From an uncultured Woeseiaceae bacterium (lineage in GTDB: Bacteria > Pseudomonadota > Gammaproteobacteria > Steroidobacterales > Woeseiaceae): 64,000 nucleotides of DNA. The notes beneath the pieces are model-generated. The model saw only the letters and a program-made list of their open reading frames with translations, was not told the origin of the DNA and searched no databases. The stretch lies in NCBI GenBank assembly GCA_945787845.1, contig CALZJH010000003.1:248001-312000 (forward strand), written 5' to 3'. Made by a program: the position numbers and the translations under genes. Positions 49,901 to 55,747 of this stretch are shown piece by piece. Positions within the stretch are counted from its first letter, which is position 1, and each line of letters starts with the position of its first letter.

Positions 49901-51478
49901 AATCCACATGGAGCCGTTGCCGTCCTGGAGGAGCGCGCTGGCGCGCTGATCGCTGAGGCTCGCGGGGTCGTTCGGGTCGTGCGCGTACTGCGTGAACGTG
50001 CCCGTGTCCTTGTCCATGACCGAGACGCCACCGCCGTAGGTACCGATCCAAAGTTTGCCGTTGCGATCTTCAAAGATCGTCATGATGCCGTCAGCGGCAA
50101 TACTTTGCGGATTGCTGTCGTCGTGCCGGTAGTGGCGAATCTCGCCGCTCGCCGGATCGATGCGATCCAACCCGGCCGTCATCGTGCCGACCCAGAGGTA
50201 GCCGTCACGGTCCAGCAGCAGCGACATGACCTTGTCGTCGGCGATCGTCGCCGGATTCTGCGGGTCGTGCAGGAATCGTTGCAGCGTGGTGGCCTGTTCG
50301 TTGACGAGGGCGAGCCCGGCGCCCAGCGTGCCGATCCAGTATTCGCCATTGCCATTGCTGGCGAACGAGGTGACGTCGGACTCGTTCAGCCACGGCTGCA
50401 CATAGTGGCCGAGCGACCAGCTCCGCGGATTCCAGCGGCTGACACCGGCGGAACGCGTGCCGATCCAGAGGAGGCCGCTGCGATCCTGGTACATCGAGTT
50501 GATGTAGTTGTCGTTAAGGCTGTGGGGGTCGCCGGGCGAACCGTAGTAGCGATTGATTGTGCCCGTCGCGCGATCCAGCAGGTTGAGGCCGTTGGTTGTG
50601 CCGACCCAGAAGCGCCCGGCGCTGTCTTCGAAGATCACGCGAACGTGATCGTTACTCAGGCTGCTGTTATCGGTGGCATCGTGCCTGTAATGCGTGAATC
50701 CCCTGCTTCCTGCATCGTAGCGATTGAGGCCGCCGGCCGAGGTACCGACCCAGATTGTCTGCGTCGAGTCCTTGTGGATCGTGCGAACGCGATCATCCGA
50801 TAAGGATCGGGCATTGGCCGGGTCGTGCTGCAGGCGCTCGAACGTCCCGGTGTCGATATCGAGGACGTTCAGGCCGCCATCGGTGCCGACCCAGAGCCGT
50901 CCGGCGGCGTCTTTGTGCAACGCGTACACCATGTCGTTGCTGAGCGAAGCGGGATTGGCTGCGTCGTGGCGATAGTGCACGACGGCCCCGGTGTTCGGGT
51001 TGAGCAGATCGAGCCCCTGGTCGCGAGTGCCTACCCAGATGGTGCCGTCGTCATTGATGAGGAGCGTACGAATTTCATCGCTTGCCAGGCTGTTAGGGTC
51101 CTGGGGATCGTGCCTGTAACTATCGAAGGAGTCGTTCGGCCGGTTCCAGCGAACGACGCCGCCACCTTGCGTGGCCAGCCAGAGATCCTTGCTGGCATCT
51201 TCGGCGATCACCCAGACGAAATCATTGGCGAAGCCGCTCGGGTTGCCGCGTTCGCGGCCGTACACGGAAATTTCGTAGCCATCGTAGCGGTTCAGACCGC
51301 TTTCAGTGGCGAACCAGAGGTAGCCCTGGGTGTCCTGCAGGATCGACTGCACGTTGTTCTGTGACAGACCGTCCTGCAACGCGAGGTGATTGAAGTGCAT
51401 GGGCATGGCCGAGGCGGCCAGCGCCGTTGAATTTGCCAGGCACAGAACTGCCAGCACGACTAGATTGCGAGCGCTCAT
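46943..51478 (-). CDS. Hybrid histidine kinase with two-component regulator propeller (HTCS-like)
   Basis: 1511 residues. A signal peptide is followed by about 13 regulator-propeller repeats (NDMVYALHKDAAGRLWVGT pattern, residues 30-640) and a Y_Y_Y domain. One membrane helix (NVAYAAYLAAALFLLWLNW) lies near 800. Inside the cell come HisKA (FLARMSHEIRTPMNGMMG), HATPase, a first receiver (IIVDAGLGDMSG), a second receiver (LVLMDCEMPVMDG) and an Hpt domain (GAHALKSSS). This is a full phosphorelay. The ATG overlaps the subtilase stop (ATGA) and the end overlaps the REC-PAS-GGDEF-EAL gene, its likely output. Confidence 0.92.
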   Translation of the reverse strand: MSARNLVVLAVLCLANSTALAASAMPMHFNHLALQDGLSQNNVQSILQDTQGYLWFATESGLNRYDGYEISVYGRERGNPSGFANDFVWVIAEDASKDLWLATQGGGVVRWNRPNDSFDSYRHDPQDPNSLASDEIRTLLINDDGTIWVGTRDQGLDLLNPNTGAVVHYRHDAANPASLSNDMVYALHKDAAGRLWVGTDGGLNVLDIDTGTFERLQHDPANARSLSDDRVRTIHKDSTQTIWVGTSAGGLNRYDAGSRGFTHYRHDATDNSSLSNDHVRVIFEDSAGRFWVGTTNGLNLLDRATGTINRYYGSPGDPHSLNDNYINSMYQDRSGLLWIGTRSAGVSRWNPRSWSLGHYVQPWLNESDVTSFASNGNGEYWIGTLGAGLALVNEQATTLQRFLHDPQNPATIADDKVMSLLLDRDGYLWVGTMTAGLDRIDPASGEIRHYRHDDSNPQSIAADGIMTIFEDRNGKLWIGTYGGGVSVMDKDTGTFTQYAHDPNDPASLSDQRASALLQDGNGSMWIGTFGGGLNLLNAATGTFERFTNDPNEPTSLADNTIYALHLDGGGNIWVGTGGGGLDRIITPSAAGDAVRFQNLSQRDGLPSNVVYGVESDAFNRLWVSTTYGLSRIEPQPLRIKNFHLGHGLQGEEFNYGAHHRAPDGKLYFGGANGLNAFYPDQVEEGTFAPNIVLTSLQKLNQPAATEVPYGLLDRVDLGYQDDVVSFAFAALDFTEPAQNTYAYKLEGFDADWIDAGTMRHATYTNLDGGEYVLKVRAVTSDGVATDSAFSLPVVVDPAPWKSNVAYAAYLAAALFLLWLNWSHQKRKLQREAGYSRRLEKDVEQRTAQLEDRNLELQIASRAKSDFLARMSHEIRTPMNGMMGMTQLLLGTDLDEKQQRFSQTIKRSAESLLNIINDILDFSKIEAGKLELENVEFNVSDLVDETVELFSGAAYDKGIELICSTPPGKTVAAVGDSQRIKQILVNLLGNAVKFTQDGEVVLTLELQDDRDGYLDLRFEVSDTGVGIRPDNLKMIFKSFSQEDGSTSRRFGGTGLGLAICKQLVEMMGGKIGVESHPGRGSRFWFNLTLPKASPAWLSRHVSFRLANLKVLVVDNNETSSDIVVGYLSALGVSATAASTGFDAIKRLELAASSSPYDLIIVDAGLGDMSGLKLAQAINRDPQFKAAKVVLLSPASAPFSGNELVEAGIDTCLMKPVRQSSLYETILMLTASTGSFDPRKVSADLDKKQRERLQGHVLLVEDNPVNQAVALGMLEELGCDTIVAINGQEAVERVAKDRFDLVLMDCEMPVMDGFEATSAIRSMPSGGHDLPIIALTANAVDGDRERCIESGMQDYLSKPISVEQLHDTLKRWLETDHGPATEQPGNGHAGDAETGAIDAKSLDSIRNLKGIGGDNMVRRVVDLYVSNSSMLLEDIRLALSLDDPEAVRQGAHALKSSSLNVGALGIASLSQTIEAMGRDGVLEGAKEHFSELESLYDTTIDALKKATRAADEC

Positions 51479-53244
51479 TCGAAGTCCACCCAGGTCAAGG
51501 TCGATGCCGAACGACTCAAGCCTTCGGGCCACAGTGAGCCTTCCGGCCACAGGGAGCCCTGGTTGAGCAACGAATCCGGGTTAAGTGATTGCGTATCGTC
51601 CCAGTGCACACCGCTACTCCACGGTACGCCCTGATTCCAGAGTACGCCCTGTTGCCATAGTGACCCGTCGGGCCACAAGACACCGTTGGACCAGTCCTGC
51701 CCCTTACCGGTCTGCCGGGTGCCGTTCTCGTCAACGAGGTAATACGTGCCGCTCTCGTCGACGCCAGCGGGTCCGGCGTAGTGCGCCATGTCCCACAGTT
51801 CCAGCAGGGCCCACATCTCGCGGTTGGCGCAGCCGCGCGCGGTGTCGTTGACCGCGCCGACCGCATCGACCATGCCGGCACCCTGCTGAAAGACGCTGTA
51901 GGCGGCCGATCCATCGTCGCGCAGTGCGAAGCGCGCCGAGGCCATCAGGCGACACTTCGCGTCGTCGGGTGGCAGCATTGGCTCGGCCTGGAGCATCAAT
52001 GCAAGTACGCCACTGACGACGGCTGCCGACTGCGACGTGCCCGACATACTGAAGTAGTCGCCGTCCGCCTTGACGAAGTCGGGGTGGGCGAGTGGCAGCC
52101 AGGCATAGGGCGGCATCCTGCCGAGCATGTGGCCGCCAGGTGCGACGATATCCGGCTTCACGAAGCCCTCGACCGTAGGCCCAGCCGCGGAGAATCGGGC
52201 AAGCCTGTCGTCGCTAAGGTCATCCGGTGTGAAGTTGTCGGTCATGGCCCCGACGGTAATCACGTAGGGGACGTTCGCCGGGACGCCGACGGTCATCGGC
52301 CCGGGGCCGTTGTTGCCGGCCGCTGCCACGACGACGATGCCGCGCAGCCATGCTGCCATCACCGCCTGGTTGACCGGATCATCCCAGTAATGCGAGGCGG
52401 CCGGCGCGCCAAAAGACAGGTTCAGGATTCGGATCCCGTATTGACTGCGGTTCGAGACGATCCAGTCCAGCGCTTTGATGACGTTCAGATAGGATCCCGA
52501 GCCATCGGGTTCGAATGCGCGCACGGCAACCACTCCCGCATTGGGTGCAATACCCTGGTAACGGCCGTCCGCGATCCTGCCGCTGCTGACCATGATAGAG
52601 GTGATGTGCGTGCCGTGACCGTTCCAGTCGTCGATGTCCAGAGGTTCGGGGTGTAAGCGGGAGTCACAGTCATCGTTATACTCAACCTCATCGTCATCGT
52701 CGTGATCGTCGTTCGTGCAATTGTCAGAGGCAAGCGGTCCGCCTGCCAATGCATCGTATTGGGCGAGTATTCGTGGCGAGCCATTTGCGCCAATCTCGAT
52801 CGACGGCGTCTTCCACAATCCTGTGTCGAGTACGGCGATCGTGACGCCCTCGCCAGTGATGCCCTGGTTGTGGAGGACGTCGGCCCCGACGAGCGTCTGG
52901 TAATGCGTATCTTTGACGTCGCCGGAGACTTCGAGCGTGCCGTCTTCGTAAACGCGAACGTCACCGGACTGGTTGCGTAACCACTCTGCCTGCGCCGCGT
53001 CGAGTTCCGCACCAACGGCATTAATGATGTTCAGCGTGGCGGTTACCTTGCCGCCGGCTTGTTCGACGACGCGTTGGGCGGCGGCTGCGGATGTGCTCTG
53101 CACGATATAGGTGGAGCGCAGAGGCGCTGTCTCGGCGGGCTGGGCAAGGGTAGCGGCCGGGGCGGCGCCCGTCTGCAATAGCGGCCAGAACAGGGCCGGC
53201 ACAAGCAATCCCATTGCACAAAAAATCAGTGTTTGCCGCCGCAT
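51475..53244 (-). CDS. Secreted subtilisin-like serine protease with Trp hexapeptide tail
   Basis: 589 residues from an ATG with a GGAGGG site. A signal peptide and an inhibitor-like prodomain (TYIVQSTSAAAAQRVVEQAGG) lead to the S8 domain with Asp140 (AVLDTGL), His210 (NGHGTH) and Ser404 (SGTSQSA). An Asp-rich insertion at 174-194, bounded by Cys, may bind calcium. The tail (518-576) repeats a six-residue unit ending in LW (NGVLW, DGSLW, QGVLW, EGSLW). It is the first gene of an operon with the propeller kinase and may generate or process that kinase's signal. Two CRP-type sites lie upstream. Confidence 0.92.
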   Translation of the reverse strand: MRRQTLIFCAMGLLVPALFWPLLQTGAAPAATLAQPAETAPLRSTYIVQSTSAAAAQRVVEQAGGKVTATLNIINAVGAELDAAQAEWLRNQSGDVRVYEDGTLEVSGDVKDTHYQTLVGADVLHNQGITGEGVTIAVLDTGLWKTPSIEIGANGSPRILAQYDALAGGPLASDNCTNDDHDDDDEVEYNDDCDSRLHPEPLDIDDWNGHGTHITSIMVSSGRIADGRYQGIAPNAGVVAVRAFEPDGSGSYLNVIKALDWIVSNRSQYGIRILNLSFGAPAASHYWDDPVNQAVMAAWLRGIVVVAAAGNNGPGPMTVGVPANVPYVITVGAMTDNFTPDDLSDDRLARFSAAGPTVEGFVKPDIVAPGGHMLGRMPPYAWLPLAHPDFVKADGDYFSMSGTSQSAAVVSGVLALMLQAEPMLPPDDAKCRLMASARFALRDDGSAAYSVFQQGAGMVDAVGAVNDTARGCANREMWALLELWDMAHYAGPAGVDESGTYYLVDENGTRQTGKGQDWSNGVLWPDGSLWQQGVLWNQGVPWSSGVHWDDTQSLNPDSLLNQGSLWPEGSLWPEGLSRSASTLTWVDFE

Positions 53245-53298
53245 AAGACCCTCCGTTGGTACTAGCTGCCATTGCAGCAGAGGGGGGCGGGAGCGAAC

Positions 53299-53314
53299 TG
53301 TGACGCGAATCACG
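53299..53314. promoter_or_regulatory. CRP/FNR-family binding site, distal
   Basis: TGTGA-CGCGAA-TCACG matches the CRP consensus TGTGA-N6-TCACA at nine of ten defined positions. It lies 55 bp before the subtilase ATG at 53244, nearer to that gene than the perfect site at 53331. Confidence 0.6.
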
Positions 53315-53330
53315 TCAACCAGGAGCCAAA

Positions 53331-53346
53331 TGTGAACTGCGTCACA
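53331..53346. promoter_or_regulatory. CRP/FNR-family binding site, perfect consensus
   Basis: TGTGA-ACTGCG-TCACA is a perfect CRP consensus. Its centre is 32 bp, three helical turns, from the centre of the site at 53299-53314, so two dimers would sit on the same DNA face upstream of the subtilase operon. Confidence 0.7.
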
Positions 53347-53375
53347 TAATCACTGTTAAATTGATTGCGCTATTT

Positions 53376-55490
53376 TCAGGCTGTGTTATTGGCCGCCTCC
53401 AGGTACTCGCCGATGGCATCCGAGGGCAGTGGTTTGCAGGCGTGGTAGCCCTGGTATTCATCGCAACCCAGGTCTCGCAGCAGGCCGAGCTGGGCCTCGG
53501 TTTCTACGCCTTCCGCAACCGCTTTCACGCCCAGTAAGTGCGCCATTGTCACGATCATTTCGCAGACTGCAGCGTCCTTGCCATTGCCCGGCAGGTCGAG
53601 AACGAACGAGTTGTCGATCTTGAGAGCGTCAATTGGATAGTGCCTGAGCTCGGCCAGGGACGTGTGACCGGTGCCGAAGTTATCGAGGACCAGGCCGATC
53701 CCCAACGCCTTGAGAGCCTGTAACTCGGAATGCTCGTCCCTCGAGCGCAGCAGCGCCGCCTCCGTCAATTCGAGTTCGAGGCGTGCCGGATCGAGCTCGG
53801 TATGGCGGAGCACCTCGTCGACCAGGTCGGCGAGGTCGTGTCGGGCAAACTCCTGTTGTGAAAGATTGACCGCGACCCGGGGTGGTGCCGTACCGCCCCA
53901 ACTGCATGCCGATTCACAGGCTCGCGTCAGGACCCAGCTCCCGAGCTTTACGATCAGGCCCGACGCCTTCGCGAGGTGCAGCACCTCGACGAGGTCCACG
54001 AAGCCGCGCATCGGATGTTGCCACCTCAGAAGCGCTTCCACGCAGGTGATTGAGCCGTCGGCCATCGAGAAACGAGGCTGGAAGTAAAGCTCGAGTTCAT
54101 CTTTCTCGATAGCACGCTGCAACTCCTCGCCATAGTCCTCGAAGTCGGGGGCCGGGTCCTGGCCGGCCCTGTAGTGCCGGCAGTACAGGCGGCCGGTTGC
54201 GAGCGCCTCATGCATAGCCGCGTCCGAGGCCAGGGTGAGCGAGCGCAGGTCCTCGCCATCGGCCGGGTAGCTGGCCACGCCAAAGTGCGTGGTACAGGTC
54301 ATCGATTTCGAGTCGTTCGCGAAGTTATCGGCGACAGTCCGTGCCAGGTGGTCGCAGGTAGCGTGCAATTCGTCGGCATCAAACGTCTTCTCGAAGATCA
54401 GCATGAAACGGCTGGCGTCGATGCGAGCGACGTGCGCTGCATTGTCGCCGAACTCGATACGTGCCGCTCCCGGAACGCGGGCCACGGCCTGGTTCAGCAG
54501 ATCGCCGACCTCCCGCATGATGGACGCATCCCGTTTCTCGATCGGCGACGAGTCGTCGAACCCGAGCGTCAGGATGCTCAGTGGACTGCTCTTCAGGCGG
54601 GCGTTCGCCAGTCTCTCCCCTGCCCAACGTTCGAAGAGGTTTTGATTGGGGAGGCCGGTTGTCGCGTCGACGAAGGCGAGGTCGAAAATCTTGCTCTGCG
54701 ACGCGTTGTCGCTGCCGGCCTCCTGCACGACGACGATGACGCGTTCGCGGCCTTCGGCGAGAAACTGGGCACAGAGATTTCTCTCTCCCGTCAGTCCGTC
54801 GACGACAAAATCGAAATCGTTTTGGCGCCCGGTCTTAAGCACGCCGCTGATGCGTTGTTTGAAGCGGCTCGCGATTTCCGGTCCATACAGGTCGTCGAGC
54901 GTTTGTTGCCGGGGCGAATCCGCGAGCTCTTCCCGATCCTTGAGGTCTTCGATGATGTCGCCGTTCCTGGCGACGAGCATGACCTGTTCCGGCACGACCA
55001 TTTCGAGCAGGCGCACGCGCTGCCTGTTGGCGCTGACTTCCCGGGCCGTGTCCCACTCTTGCAGCACCGTCTCGAGGCGCCGCTGGAACAGCGGCCAGTT
55101 GATCGGCTTGAGGATGAAGTCCGTGGCGCCCGCGTCGAAAGCGTTTTCAATCGATGCCGCGTCGTCGACGCTGGTCACCATGATGATCGGCACGTCGAGT
55201 GCCGTCTTCTCGCGTATCCGGGCGCAGGCCGTGATGCCGTCCATCGTGGGCATGTTGATATCGAGGAGCACGAGGTCGGGCTTGAAGCTGCCGCACAGCT
55301 CGATCGCGTCCGCGCCGGTCTCGGCACCGGCGACTTGAAACCCGGCGCCGGCGAGTGTCTCTTCCATCAACAGGCGAATGGCAGGATCGTCATCGGCAAT
55401 CAATACTCTTGGCGCGGCGCGGGTTACCCCGGCACCGTCCCGGCCGCCTTGATCTGGCGCGTTGCGTATTGCTGACTGTCGGTCAAACAT
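53376..55490 (-). CDS. Response regulator REC-GGDEF(degenerate)-EAL
   Basis: 704 residues. The receiver (about 28-145) has Asp in VLLDINMPTMDG. The middle region resembles GGDEF but reads DASRFMLIF where the signature should be, so synthesis of c-di-GMP is not expected. The EAL domain has VEALLRW and LELTEAAL, but DDFGTG reads DNFGTG, which changes one metal ligand. Activity may be reduced. It ends 131 bp before the subtilase operon. It is a diverged relative of the 44796-46949 protein. Confidence 0.9.
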   Translation of the reverse strand: MFDRQSAIRNAPDQGGRDGAGVTRAAPRVLIADDDPAIRLLMEETLAGAGFQVAGAETGADAIELCGSFKPDLVLLDINMPTMDGITACARIREKTALDVPIIMVTSVDDAASIENAFDAGATDFILKPINWPLFQRRLETVLQEWDTAREVSANRQRVRLLEMVVPEQVMLVARNGDIIEDLKDREELADSPRQQTLDDLYGPEIASRFKQRISGVLKTGRQNDFDFVVDGLTGERNLCAQFLAEGRERVIVVVQEAGSDNASQSKIFDLAFVDATTGLPNQNLFERWAGERLANARLKSSPLSILTLGFDDSSPIEKRDASIMREVGDLLNQAVARVPGAARIEFGDNAAHVARIDASRFMLIFEKTFDADELHATCDHLARTVADNFANDSKSMTCTTHFGVASYPADGEDLRSLTLASDAAMHEALATGRLYCRHYRAGQDPAPDFEDYGEELQRAIEKDELELYFQPRFSMADGSITCVEALLRWQHPMRGFVDLVEVLHLAKASGLIVKLGSWVLTRACESACSWGGTAPPRVAVNLSQQEFARHDLADLVDEVLRHTELDPARLELELTEAALLRSRDEHSELQALKALGIGLVLDNFGTGHTSLAELRHYPIDALKIDNSFVLDLPGNGKDAAVCEMIVTMAHLLGVKAVAEGVETEAQLGLLRDLGCDEYQGYHACKPLPSDAIGEYLEAANNTA

Positions 55491-55607
55491 AGGGTATTCG
55501 TGAGAGTATTGATCGCACGCTCCAGAATAGCGGCAGACAGCAAGAAAAAGAGTGGTTTACATCACAATCGGTAGTGTTGAGGATATCGGCTTTGACGAAG
55601 TCGTCTG

Positions 55608-55712
55608 ACCGAGCAGCAGGGTGGGCTCACCTGGGTCGACGATGGCATTGCCCCGCCGTATTTCATGATTGTCGGGAACGACGGCACGGTTATGACGGTT
55701 CAGTACGAGTAG
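55608..55712 (+). pseudogene. Orphan 3' fragment of a propeller lipoprotein gene
   Basis: 105 bp read in frame as TEQQGGLTWVDDGIAPPY and on to a TAG; 29 of 34 residues match the end of the lipoprotein at 43459-44775. At DNA level 89 of 105 bases match 44671-44775. The first 39 bases are identical and the rest differs mainly at third codon positions. No start codon or upstream part is present. It is the remnant of a paralogue, or of a duplication, in front of the accessory genes. Confidence 0.85.
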
Positions 55713-55747
55713 ACACCGAGGCTCGAGCCCCGCCAGTTGGGATGTGA

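Noticed and set aside
49784-50803. Long plus-strand frame opposite the propeller kinase
   Set aside because: It mirrors the repeated propeller codons of the kinase gene and has no independent support.
48900-51400. Periodic sequence in the hybrid kinase gene
   Set aside because: It follows the roughly 45-residue regulator-propeller units and is coding repetition, not a DNA array.
54174-55475. 433-codon plus-strand frame opposite the REC-GGDEF-EAL gene
   Set aside because: It is a shadow of a well supported response regulator and shows no protein family pattern.
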